Shown in pieces: positions 53,173 through 60,642 of a stretch of 64,000 bases of DNA; within the stretch, counting starts at the first letter, position 1; each line of letters starts with the position of its first letter. Made by a program: the position numbers and the translations under genes. The notes beneath the pieces are model-generated. The model saw nothing but the letters and a program-made list of their open reading frames with translations. It was not told the origin of the DNA and ran no database searches. Source of the DNA: JAVBRU01 sp031547595 (lineage in GTDB: Bacteria > Bacillota > Clostridia > Christensenellales > Aristaeellaceae); NCBI GenBank assembly GCA_031547595.1, contig JAVBRU010000033.1, positions 1-64,000 of the forward strand. The letters run 5' to 3'.

Positions 53173-53697
53173 TCACTCGCCCAGATATGCTTGCTTATTG
53201 AGCGGGATCAGCGCTGCCTTCTTGCCGGTAAACACCTTATCAAACACCTGGAACACAGCCTCGGTGCTGACAACGCCGGTAGCGCGCACGAGCTCGCCCA
53301 GCATCACCATATTGGCAACCTTTTCGTTGCCCAGCTTCGCCGCGCGCTCGTTCATGGGCACCAGGCGGATGTTGATGTCGGTGCGCTCCACAGGCCGGTC
53401 GATCAGAGAGGTGTTGACCAGCAGACAGCCGTCGGATTTAACAAGCGATTCGAACTTAATCAGTGAGGGCAGATTGAGCGCCACGACGGCATCGGCCTCA
53501 AAGATAACAGGATTGCTGATGGGCTTATCGGACACCACAACGGTGCAGTTGGCGGTGCCGCCGCGCATTTCGGGGCCATAGGAGGGGAGGAAGGTGGCTT
53601 CCTTGCCCTCCAGCATGGCGGCGTAGGTGATGATCTGCCCCATCAGCAGCACGCCTTGGCCGCCGGAGCCTGCAAAAAACAGCTTATACGTGCTCAT
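53173..53697 (-). CDS. 2-oxoacid:ferredoxin oxidoreductase, gamma subunit (VOR/KOR type)
   Basis: A 174-residue subunit with the family start LFFAGSGGQGVLLMGQII and the SYGPEMRGGTANCTVVVS block. It completes the heterotetrameric enzyme that couples oxidative decarboxylation of a 2-oxoacid with CoA to ferredoxin reduction, or runs in reverse. Last gene of the operon, overlapping the beta subunit gene by 4 bp. Confidence 0.93.
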   Translation of the reverse strand: MSTYKLFFAGSGGQGVLLMGQIITYAAMLEGKEATFLPSYGPEMRGGTANCTVVVSDKPISNPVIFEADAVVALNLPSLIKFESLVKSDGCLLVNTSLIDRPVERTDINIRLVPMNERAAKLGNEKVANMVMLGELVRATGVVSTEAVFQVFDKVFTGKKAALIPLNKQAYLGE

Positions 53698-54443
53698 ACG
53701 TTGTCCTCCTTGGGCGCGCGCAGATTGCCCAGCGGGTAGTAGGGGATCATCTTATCCTTCACCCACTTGAGCGCATCAGAAGGCGTGAGGCCCCAGTTGG
53801 TGGGGCAGGTGGAGAGGAACTCCACCAGGCCAAAGCCCTGACGTTTTTGTTGCACTTCGAAAGCGGCGCGGACGGCCTGCTTGGCCTTGCGCACATGCGC
53901 GGGGGTGTCCAGCGCCACGCGCTCGATAAACACCGCACCGTCAATGGTGGCCAGAAGCTCGCTCATTTTGATGGGCATGCCGCTCTGTTCCTTGCTGCGC
54001 CCATCCTGCGAGGTGGTGGATTTTTGCCCAATCAACGTGGTGGGCGCCATCTGGCCGCCCGTCATGCCATAGATGCCGTTGTTGATAAAAAAGGTGGTAA
54101 ACTTCTCGCCGCGCTGGGCAGCGTGCACGATTTCGGCGGTGCCGATGGAGGCCAGGTCGCCATCACCCTGATAGGTGAACACCATTTTATCGGGGTGCAC
54201 GCGGCGGATACCACTGGCGACTGCCGGGGCGCGGCCGTGTGCGGACTCGCACATATCGACGTTCATAAACTGGTGCGCCTGCACGGCGCAGCCGATGGGC
54301 GCGACGCCGATGGTGTTGCCCAGTTGACCCATTTCGTCCAGCACCTCCATGATGATGCGGTGCGCGATGCCGTGGGTGCAGCCGGGGCAATAGGTGGTGT
54401 CAACGCTGGTCATGCCCTTGGTGTATTCAAATACTGTTTTCAT
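53694..54443 (-). CDS. 2-oxoacid:ferredoxin oxidoreductase, beta subunit (TPP-binding)
   Basis: A 249-residue thiamine-diphosphate subunit. The cluster/TPP region shows TYCPGCTHG and GCAVQAHQFM, and the TPP motif reads TYQGDGDLASIG followed by NNGIYGMTGGQ. I chose ATG at 54443, which overlaps the alpha stop by ATGA; the frame is open upstream but overlaps the alpha gene without similarity. The APTTLIGQKSTTS block is typical of VOR/KOR enzymes. Confidence 0.94.
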   Translation of the reverse strand: MKTVFEYTKGMTSVDTTYCPGCTHGIAHRIIMEVLDEMGQLGNTIGVAPIGCAVQAHQFMNVDMCESAHGRAPAVASGIRRVHPDKMVFTYQGDGDLASIGTAEIVHAAQRGEKFTTFFINNGIYGMTGGQMAPTTLIGQKSTTSQDGRSKEQSGMPIKMSELLATIDGAVFIERVALDTPAHVRKAKQAVRAAFEVQQKRQGFGLVEFLSTCPTNWGLTPSDALKWVKDKMIPYYPLGNLRAPKEDNV

Positions 54444-55522
54444 TTCAGTTCCTCCCACAGCGCCTTGGCCTTTTGCGCAATCTCGGGCGAGGACGGCACA
54501 ATGCCGCCGGTGCGGTGCACCAGGCGAACGGGCACGCGCCCGCATACGCCCATGCGTACGTCGTCGATCATCTGCCCCATGGAAAGCTCGGCAGAGATGA
54601 CCACCTTGGTTTTGGCGCTGAGCGCGTCAAACGCCTGGTAGGGGAAGGGCCACAGGCTGATGGGACGGATCAGCCCCGCCTTGATGCCCTGCGCGGCCAA
54701 TAACTCCATGGCTTCCTTGGTGATGCGCGCGGTGGTGCCAAAGGCGACAAACACGATGTCGGCATCCTCCAGGCCGGTGCTCTCGTAGCGGCATAGCTCT
54801 TTTTCGGCCTGGCGGTATTTTACAAACAGCGCTTCCACGTGCTTTTCCAGCGCTTCCGGCTGCATGCGCAGGGAGCGCACGGTGTTGCGTTGGCCGGCTC
54901 GGTCATTGGAGCCGGTGATCGCCCACGGCTTTTCGCCCGCGATCTGATGGGTTTCGGGCACGCTCTTATACTCCGGCAGCAGCACGGGCTCCATCATCTG
55001 GGCGATCATCCCGTCCGCCATAATCATGATGGGGTTGCGCCATTTGTTGGCGAGGGCGGGCGCTTCGTACAGCAGATCGACCGCCTCCTGGATGCTGGAG
55101 GGCGCGAACACCGGCATGCGGTAATCGCCGTTGCCGCCGCCGCGGGTCATCTGATAATAGTCGGCCTGCCCGGGCTGAATCCCGCCGATACCGGGGCCGC
55201 AGCGGGATACGTTGAGGGCGACCAGCGGGACTTCTGCGGAGCACAGGAAGCTCATGCCCTCTTGCATCAGCGAAATGCCGGGCGAGGACGAAGAAATAAA
55301 CACGTTGCCGCCCGCCGCGCCCGCGCCATACGCCATGTTGATCGCGCCCAGCTCGCTCTCGGCCTGCAAAAACGCGCCGCCCACCTTTGGCAACTCGCGG
55401 CTCATGTATTCCGGAATTTCGCTCTGGGGCGTGATGGGATAGCCAAAGTAAAACCGGCTGCCGCCGCGGATGGCGGCCTCGGCAAAGGCTTCATTGCCCT
55501 TTAACAGCACCTTCGCGCTCAT
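54440..55522 (-). CDS. vorB: 2-oxoacid:ferredoxin oxidoreductase, alpha subunit (VorB type)
   Basis: A 360-residue subunit. It opens VLLKGNEAFAEAAIRGGSRF and carries GYPITPQSEIPEYM and SSSSPGISLMQEG, blocks characteristic of 2-ketoisovalerate-type oxidoreductase alpha chains (often annotated VorB). Substrate choice between branched-chain and other 2-oxoacids cannot be read from sequence alone, but the branched-chain leader peptide upstream supports a branched-chain substrate. Confidence 0.9.
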   Translation of the reverse strand: MSAKVLLKGNEAFAEAAIRGGSRFYFGYPITPQSEIPEYMSRELPKVGGAFLQAESELGAINMAYGAGAAGGNVFISSSSPGISLMQEGMSFLCSAEVPLVALNVSRCGPGIGGIQPGQADYYQMTRGGGNGDYRMPVFAPSSIQEAVDLLYEAPALANKWRNPIMIMADGMIAQMMEPVLLPEYKSVPETHQIAGEKPWAITGSNDRAGQRNTVRSLRMQPEALEKHVEALFVKYRQAEKELCRYESTGLEDADIVFVAFGTTARITKEAMELLAAQGIKAGLIRPISLWPFPYQAFDALSAKTKVVISAELSMGQMIDDVRMGVCGRVPVRLVHRTGGIVPSSPEIAQKAKALWEELK

Positions 55523-55743
55523 GCGTCCACCTCCTGTTCATAGATGGCGATCGCGCCATCGGGGCACATCAGCGCGCAGCTGAGGCAGCCCACGCATTTT
55601 TCCTGCTCTGCCACGGCGGCGGGATGATAGCCTTTGAGGTTTACCTGCTTGCCGGTTTTCAGCACCTGACGGGCGCACACCGTAATGCACAGCCCACAGC
55701 CCTTGCATTTGTCATCCTTGATGACCAGTTGATACTTTCCCAT
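55519..55743 (-). CDS. 2-oxoacid:ferredoxin oxidoreductase, delta (ferredoxin-like) subunit
   Basis: A 74-residue protein with two 4Fe-4S motifs, CKGCGLCITVC and CVGCLSCALMCPDGA. It passes electrons between the TPP subunit and soluble ferredoxin. It overlaps the alpha gene by 4 bp. Confidence 0.94.
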   Translation of the reverse strand: MGKYQLVIKDDKCKGCGLCITVCARQVLKTGKQVNLKGYHPAAVAEQEKCVGCLSCALMCPDGAIAIYEQEVDA

Positions 55744-55755
55744 GTGAGAACTCCT

Positions 55756-56430
55756 TTACAAATCCAGATAATGTGGCCGCATATACAGGTGGAGCGGCAC
55801 GAGATCGCCAGGGATATTTTGAAGCGCAGCCGGATCGACCAGCGGCGCGGGGTAGCAGGTGCAGTAGAGGGGCAGCCCGGTGGCTTCAAGCAGCGGACGG
55901 CACAGCGCATCGCCTGTAAGAATCACTTCGGCGGTGGTTTCGCGCAGCAGGTGCGTGTTGTTCACCAGTGCGTTGATGGGCATGCCGAGGGTGGCTTGGA
56001 TGGCCTCAAGGTGCGATACCGCGCCCTCGAGGGTGGCTGTATCCGGGCGGTTGAAGTTGACGACCGCCAGAAGCTGGTGCGCATCGCCCTGAAAATACGC
56101 CGCAAACTGGTTGAGCACCCGTGCCCCGGCATCATTGCCGCCAAGGTCGATCACCGTGTAGCAGCCCTCATCCTCCAAGGGCGTTCGCACCGCCGCGGTG
56201 ATGGCGGGCAGCTCGGCCGTGATCTCGCCGCCATACGCATCGGCATATACAGCAATGCCGGCTTCCGTCAATAGCTGCCGCCGCTCGCGGGATCTGAAGT
56301 ACGGGTTGGCTACGTCAAGGTCTACCAGCGCGGTCTTTTTGCCTTGGGACTTTAGTGCCAACGCCAGATTGACCGCAAACTCCGTCTTGCCGCTGCCGTA
56401 GTGCCCCGCCACAATGGTGATGCGTTTCAT
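55756..56430 (-). CDS. P-loop ATPase of the MinD/ParA-like (SIMIBI) class
   Basis: A 224-residue ATPase. It begins ITIVAGHYGSGKTEFAVNLA, a deviant Walker A with GSGKTE, and has VDLDVANPYFRSRE and YTVIDLGGNDAGARVL. First structural gene of the oxidoreductase operon, 12 bp before the delta subunit gene. Such ATPases are seen in front of 2-oxoacid oxidoreductase genes in Clostridia; a role in Fe-S cluster insertion or enzyme maturation is plausible but unproven. Confidence 0.82.
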   Translation of the reverse strand: MKRITIVAGHYGSGKTEFAVNLALALKSQGKKTALVDLDVANPYFRSRERRQLLTEAGIAVYADAYGGEITAELPAITAAVRTPLEDEGCYTVIDLGGNDAGARVLNQFAAYFQGDAHQLLAVVNFNRPDTATLEGAVSHLEAIQATLGMPINALVNNTHLLRETTAEVILTGDALCRPLLEATGLPLYCTCYPAPLVDPAALQNIPGDLVPLHLYMRPHYLDL

Positions 56431-56444
56431 GGCCTCTCCTTCCC

Positions 56445-56478
56445 AAAAAGAAAAGCCCCATCCGCAAGGAATAGGGCC
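56445..56478 (-). terminator. Attenuator terminator upstream of the oxidoreductase operon
   Basis: On the minus strand GCCCTAT pairs with ATGGGGC (7 bp, one T-G) and is followed by TTTTCTTTTT, then the ribosome binding site of the ATPase gene. It lies between a small leader ORF and the first structural gene. Its loop contains TTGCGG, which can instead pair with CCGCAA at the end of the leader ORF. Confidence 0.82.
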
Positions 56479-56511
56479 AATACATCAAGTGATGCGTCTA
56501 TTTCGTGCGGC

Positions 56512-56589
56512 TCATCTTTGCGGCAGCGCAAGGGCTGCCACGGTAATGGGCAGCAGTACAAACAGGCGTAGAACTACGGGTTGCATCAT
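56512..56589 (-). CDS. Branched-chain amino-acid leader peptide (25 codons)
   Basis: A small ORF beginning ATGATG with a strong AAGGAGG site 9 bp upstream. The peptide starts MMQPVVLRLFVLLPIT and ends with ALALPQR; among 25 residues there are 6 Leu, 4 Val and 1 Ile. This composition, the strong translation signal and the terminator 34 bp downstream are the features of leader peptides that control ilv and leu operons by ribosome stalling. Near the end of the ORF, TTGCG and CGCAA can form a small hairpin, and CCGCAA can alternatively pair with TTGCGG in the terminator loop. Confidence 0.82.
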   Translation of the reverse strand: MMQPVVLRLFVLLPITVAALALPQR

Positions 56590-56633
56590 CTGTCTACGCC
56601 TCCTTCGCCGTCAAAATCGTGGGGTTACTCAGT

Positions 56634-56662
56634 AAAATAGCACGCACGCGGCAGTTTGTCAA
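56634..56662 (-). promoter_or_regulatory. Promoter of the leader-oxidoreductase operon
   Basis: Minus-strand TTGACA (56657-56662) and TATTTT (56634-56639) with a 17-bp spacer. Predicted transcription begins about 38 nt before the leader ORF. Confidence 0.8.
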
Positions 56663-56705
56663 CCGTATTGGATTGTGTTTTTGTTGTTTTTTGAAAAATT
56701 GACCG

Positions 56706-56734
56706 TTGACAAGAGCGCGGCATTCTGCTAGGAT
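56706..56734 (+). promoter_or_regulatory. Promoter of the T-box/acyl-CoA synthetase unit
   Basis: TTGACA (56706-56711) and TAGGAT (56729-56734) with a 17-bp spacer. Its -35 box lies 43 bp from that of the divergent operon, so an XRE-type regulator bound between them could affect both. Confidence 0.78.
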
Positions 56735-56740
56735 ATCACT

Positions 56741-57018
56741 AATTTCATAGGCGATGAGGAAGACGGCCGTGGCCGCGCTGCAACCAGAGAGTCGGTATTT
56801 GCTGGAAGCCGATAGCAGACACCCCACAAGCGCTTATCCCTTCCGAGCCGGAGACCGAACAGCGAGAAACCGCTCAGTAGACTCTCCCGTGATGCCGCGT
56901 CAGAGCAAGCAGGCTTGATAGAGCCTGGCAAAGTGGCGTAGCAATACGCAAATTGAGTGGTACCGCGAGTTGTTTTTACAGCCCGTCTCAATGCAAAAAG
57001 CATGGAGACGGGTTTTTT
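56741..57018 (+). promoter_or_regulatory. T-box riboswitch, probably isoleucine type
   Basis: Stem I includes GATGAGGAAG (5' side) and CTTCCGAGC (3' side); GGAAG at 56758-56762 pairs with CTTCC at 56840-56844, so the specifier triplet just before it is best read as ATC (56836-56838), an Ile codon. The AGAGAG motif and the distal TCGG/CCGA stem are present. The T-box bulge reads GAGTGGTACCGCGAG with UGGU at 56958-56961, compatible with discriminator A. The terminator is CCCGTCTC/GAGACGGG with TTTTTT (56982-57018). The bases around the triplet are not fully canonical, so the T-box call is firm but the Ile reading less so. Confidence 0.88.
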
Positions 57019-57042
57019 ATTTGTAAGAAGGAGGACGAAACC

Positions 57043-59301
57043 ATGACCACAACAAACACCGCATTGCAAGAGGTTGCGCTGCGTATTCGGGAGCTTCGTG
57101 AGATATCGGGCTACTCCCTGCAAGAGATGGCCAAGCGCACCGGCGTGACTACCGATGATTACCTTCGCTATGAGGCGGGCGCGGCTGATATGCCCTTCAC
57201 CTTTATCCACAACTGCGCGCAGACCTTTGGTGTGGAAATTTCCAACCTGATGGAAGGCCACAGCCCGAAGCTTCGCAGCTATACCGTGACCCGCCGCGGC
57301 GAGGGCGAAGTGACGGCGCGCGAGCGCGGTATCGAAATCCGCGGCCTGGCCTCATCCTTCCGCAAAAAGCTGGCAGAGCCATATTTTGTGCGCTATGAGT
57401 ATGAGGAAGACCAGCAGGCGCTGCCCATCCCCGTCACCTCCCACGGCGGGCACGAATTTGACATCGTGATCAGCGGCATGCTGAAGGTGCAGATCGGCAG
57501 CCATGTGGAAACACTGTATGAGGGCGACAGCATTTACTACGACAGCGCCCAGCCCCATGGCATGCGCGCGGTGGGCGGCAAGGATTGCACCTTCTGCGCA
57601 GTGGTGCTCTCGGGCGAGGAAACCGCGCCCACACCCATGGCCGAGCCCATCGTGCAGCGTGCGCCGGAAACCCCGGCGGTGTACCGTCACTTCATCGACG
57701 TGACGGAAAACGACGCGGGTGCGCTGCTGAAATATCAGTTCAAAGACCTCTCCCGCTTCAATTTTGCCTTTGATGTGATGGACCGCCTGGCGGCGGACAA
57801 GCCGGACGATCTGGCGCTGATGCACATCGCGGACGACCTGACCGAGCGCCCCTTCACCTATAACGAGCTTCGCCGCGCCAGCAACAAGACGGCCAACTTC
57901 CTGCGCAGCATCGGCGTCAAAAAGGGCGACCGCGTGCTGGTGGTGCTTAGGCGGCATTACCAATTCTGGTTCACCATGCTGGCGCTGCACAAGCTGGGTG
58001 CCATCGGCATCCCCGCCACCGATCAATTATTGCAACACGATTTTGAGTACCGCTTCAACGCCGCCGAGGTCAGCGCCGTGGTTTGCACCAACCTTGGCAA
58101 GGCCGCAGGGCATATCGAAGATGCACTTCAGGCCTCGCCCACCGTTAAAACGCTGGTGATGTGCGGCGGCAGCCGCGAGGGCTGGCACGATTTTGACACC
58201 GAATCGCAGATGTACAGCAGCAATTTCCAGCGCGGCGAGGACACGCCCTGCGGCGAGGACCCGATGGTGATGTTCTTCACCAGCGGCACCACCGGTTATC
58301 CCAAGCTCGTCACCCACAACTATCAATACCCGCTGGCGCATTTCTTCACCGCCAAGTACTGGCACTGCAATATGCCGGGCAAGCTGCACCTCACGATATC
58401 GGATACTGGCTGGGCAAAATCCATGTGGGGAAAGATGTATGGCCAGTGGCTGTGCGAAGCGCCGATCTTCGTGTACGATTTTGACCGCTTCAATGCCAAC
58501 AGCATCCTGCCGATGTTCAAAAAATATGACATCGCCACCTTCTGCGCGCCACCCACCATCTATCGTTTCCTCATTAAAGAGGACCTTTCCAAGTTCGACC
58601 TTTCCTCCATCCGCCATGCCACCATCGCGGGCGAAGCGCTCAACCCCGAGGTGTTTGAGCAGTTCAAGAAGGCCACCGGCCTGTCCTTGATGGAGGGCTT
58701 TGGCCAGACCGAAACCACCCTGATGATCGCCAACACCGTGGGCATGACGCCCAAGATCGGTTCCATGGGCAAGCCCATGCCGCTGTATCCCGTGGACGTT
58801 GTGGACAATGACGGCGCGTCCGTGAAGGACGGCGAGACCGGCGAAATCGTCATCCGCGTGGGCGACGAAAAGCCCGTGGGCTTGTTTGGCGGCTACTACC
58901 GCGATAACGCCGTGGTGTCCGCAGTGGAAAACGGCCTCTACCACACCGGCGACACCGCCTGGCGCGATGAGGACGGCTACTACTGGTATGTGGGCCGCAA
59001 GGACGATCTGATCAAGTCCTCCGGCTATCGCATCGGGCCCTTCGAGATCGAAAGCGTGATCATGGAGCTGCCCTATGTGCTGGAATGCGGCGTGTCCCCC
59101 GCGCCCGACCCTGTGCGCGGCCAGATTGTGAAGGCCAGCATCGTGCTCACCAAGGGCACAGAACCCACCGAGGAACTGAAAAAGGAAATCCAGGCCTATG
59201 TGAAACAGCATACCGCGCCGTATAAATACCCCCGCATCATCGTGTTCCGCGAGGAGCTGCCCAAGACCATCAGCGGCAAGATCCAAAGGAACCAACTGTA
59301 A
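57043..59301 (+). CDS. Fusion of XRE helix-turn-helix, cupin and AMP-forming acyl-CoA synthetase
   Basis: A 752-residue protein. Residues 10-65 are an XRE-type helix-turn-helix (IRELREISGYSLQEMAKRTG), residues about 115-185 a cupin (HGGHEFDIVISG, EGDSIYYDSAQPHGMRA), and the rest an AMP-forming ligase with FFTSGTTGYPK near residue 411, GFGQTETTLM, TGDTAWRDEDGYYWYVGRKDD and the catalytic Lys in ISGKIQ five residues before the end. The ligase resembles medium- or short-chain acyl-CoA synthetases. ATG at 57043 follows AAGGAGG behind the T-box terminator. It should activate a carboxylic acid to its CoA ester; the two N-terminal domains suggest it or a derivative also regulates transcription. Confidence 0.9.
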   Translation: MTTTNTALQEVALRIRELREISGYSLQEMAKRTGVTTDDYLRYEAGAADMPFTFIHNCAQTFGVEISNLMEGHSPKLRSYTVTRRGEGEVTARERGIEIRGLASSFRKKLAEPYFVRYEYEEDQQALPIPVTSHGGHEFDIVISGMLKVQIGSHVETLYEGDSIYYDSAQPHGMRAVGGKDCTFCAVVLSGEETAPTPMAEPIVQRAPETPAVYRHFIDVTENDAGALLKYQFKDLSRFNFAFDVMDRLAADKPDDLALMHIADDLTERPFTYNELRRASNKTANFLRSIGVKKGDRVLVVLRRHYQFWFTMLALHKLGAIGIPATDQLLQHDFEYRFNAAEVSAVVCTNLGKAAGHIEDALQASPTVKTLVMCGGSREGWHDFDTESQMYSSNFQRGEDTPCGEDPMVMFFTSGTTGYPKLVTHNYQYPLAHFFTAKYWHCNMPGKLHLTISDTGWAKSMWGKMYGQWLCEAPIFVYDFDRFNANSILPMFKKYDIATFCAPPTIYRFLIKEDLSKFDLSSIRHATIAGEALNPEVFEQFKKATGLSLMEGFGQTETTLMIANTVGMTPKIGSMGKPMPLYPVDVVDNDGASVKDGETGEIVIRVGDEKPVGLFGGYYRDNAVVSAVENGLYHTGDTAWRDEDGYYWYVGRKDDLIKSSGYRIGPFEIESVIMELPYVLECGVSPAPDPVRGQIVKASIVLTKGTEPTEELKKEIQAYVKQHTAPYKYPRIIVFREELPKTISGKIQRNQL

Positions 59302-59304
59302 TCA

Positions 59305-59339
59305 AAAAAGGCGGCCATCCCGGGTGGGGTGGCCGTTTA
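59305..59339. terminator. Bidirectional terminator
   Basis: CGGCCATCCC pairs with GGGGTGGCCG over 10 bp around GGGT, flanked by AAAAAA and TTT. It separates the convergent synthetase and methyltransferase genes. Confidence 0.82.
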
Positions 59340-60053
59340 CTTTTGCATCAGCACGTGATGATAAAACGCGATGTTCCGGTATTCTTCTATAGCGCCCGCC
59401 TTTTGCTCCAGCGCGAACATCGCCTCGGTCCACTCCGGGTCATAGCGGGTGGCATTGTCCGCATACAGGGCGAAAAAAGCACGGATGCCATGGTGGTCAA
59501 GCAGCCGCAATCCCTGCTGGTCCATCCAGCGCTCCCAATCCTGCTGGCTATAATAATGAATTTGCCCAAACCCTTCAGCAAATGAAGCCTCCCCGTTCAG
59601 CAATTGAAGTGCCTGAACGGGGTTGTTTTCAAATGCCACCTTTTGCAGCACGCGGCCGGGGGGATTGTGCTTCACCAGCGACAATTGGCCGCCCGGTTTC
59701 AGCAGCCTGCACAGCGCAGATACGCAAACATCCCGGTCCTCCACATATTCCAGCACATTGTGGCAGAGGATCAGATCAAAGCTCTCTGACTCAAACCCTG
59801 TCAGCACCTCTGCCCCGCCGATGATCTGGCGGTACGGGTGCTCGCAAAACCGCATTTCACACATCTGCGGGCTCGGCTCTACCGCCGTCACATCGTTGCA
59901 GGCGGCCAAATGATTGGCCGTAATGCCAAGGCCGCTGCCAAAGTCCAGGATGCTTAGCCCCTTGGCAAACGCCAGCTGATCCCACAGCAGGCGGTAAAAC
60001 ATCTGCCCCCAGGGCAGCTGGGTGTTTTTACGGTAAGTCTCGATGGCCGTCAA
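59337..60053 (-). CDS. Class I SAM-dependent methyltransferase
   Basis: A 238-residue enzyme with the SAM-binding motif ILDFGSGLGITANHL, the acidic ribose ligand in VTAVEPSP, and the conserved LILCHNVLEYVED. The TTG at 60053 overlaps the stop of the upstream gene (TTGA) and has GAAGGA in front, giving MTAIETYRKNTQ. Substrate unknown. Confidence 0.85.
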   Translation of the reverse strand: MTAIETYRKNTQLPWGQMFYRLLWDQLAFAKGLSILDFGSGLGITANHLAACNDVTAVEPSPQMCEMRFCEHPYRQIIGGAEVLTGFESESFDLILCHNVLEYVEDRDVCVSALCRLLKPGGQLSLVKHNPPGRVLQKVAFENNPVQALQLLNGEASFAEGFGQIHYYSQQDWERWMDQQGLRLLDHHGIRAFFALYADNATRYDPEWTEAMFALEQKAGAIEEYRNIAFYHHVLMQK

Positions 60054-60547
60054 AGCGCTTTTCCTTCGCGTGCCCGCGTCAGCTCGATACCCTCTTTGCC
60101 ACTCAAGTGCTCTATCGCAAGCTCTATCATACAAAGATGTTGGAGCGTCTTTTCGATCTCCTGCAAGCGCCCCTCAGGGTCGCCCGGTGAGTATTTGGCG
60201 GCCAGAATGGTGAGGGCTGCACACTTTTCGGCGTCATCTTCAAGAACGCGCGCCTGGCCAAAGGCGATCACGCTGCGAAAGCACGTGGTGTACTTTTCGG
60301 GGATCACGTCATCCAGATCAATCACGCAAAAGCTAGCCTTGCTGCAGCGCTGAATGGCGTCCAGCTTGTGGCCGGTCTTGGCGCAGTGGAAGATAATCTT
60401 GTTTTCGTGATATACGTAGCTGAGCGGCACGGCGTAGGGGTAGCCCTCGTCTCCGAGAACTGCCAGCACGCCGGAGGTGCAGCGGTTCAAAATATCGATA
60501 TTTTCCTGCACAGACAGGGCTTGATTCTTGCGGCGCATTTCTCTCAT
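60050..60547 (-). CDS. Pyridoxamine 5'-phosphate oxidase-family flavin-binding protein
   Basis: A 165-residue protein of the split-barrel PNPOx type (NimA-like subgroup): GVLAVLGDEGYPYAVPLSYVY and IIFHCAKTGHKLDAI are characteristic. It probably binds FMN or F420-like cofactor; no reaction can be assigned. ATG at 60547 is preferred to an upstream in-frame start because the family begins with a short basic segment (MREMRRKNQ). Confidence 0.85.
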   Translation of the reverse strand: MREMRRKNQALSVQENIDILNRCTSGVLAVLGDEGYPYAVPLSYVYHENKIIFHCAKTGHKLDAIQRCSKASFCVIDLDDVIPEKYTTCFRSVIAFGQARVLEDDAEKCAALTILAAKYSPGDPEGRLQEIEKTLQHLCMIELAIEHLSGKEGIELTRAREGKAL

Positions 60548-60590
60548 GGGGAGGTTTCCACCTTTCTGTTTTTCCAACCCCATCATAACA

Positions 60591-60630
60591 AAAAACTGCC
60601 GGAAAAGCAATTTCTGCTTTCCCGGCAGCT
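60591..60630 (-). terminator. Terminator behind the GH9 gene
   Basis: CTGCCGG and CCGGCAG with an AAAGC/GCTTT inner stem; on the minus strand the stem is followed by TTTTTTG. It lies between the GH9 stop and the PNPOx-like start. Confidence 0.8.
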
Positions 60631-60642
60631 TTGATCATACAC

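Noticed and set aside
58027..59295. Long minus-strand frame opposite the acyl-CoA synthetase
   Set aside because: Mirrors the ligase domain, which has clear motifs in the plus frame.
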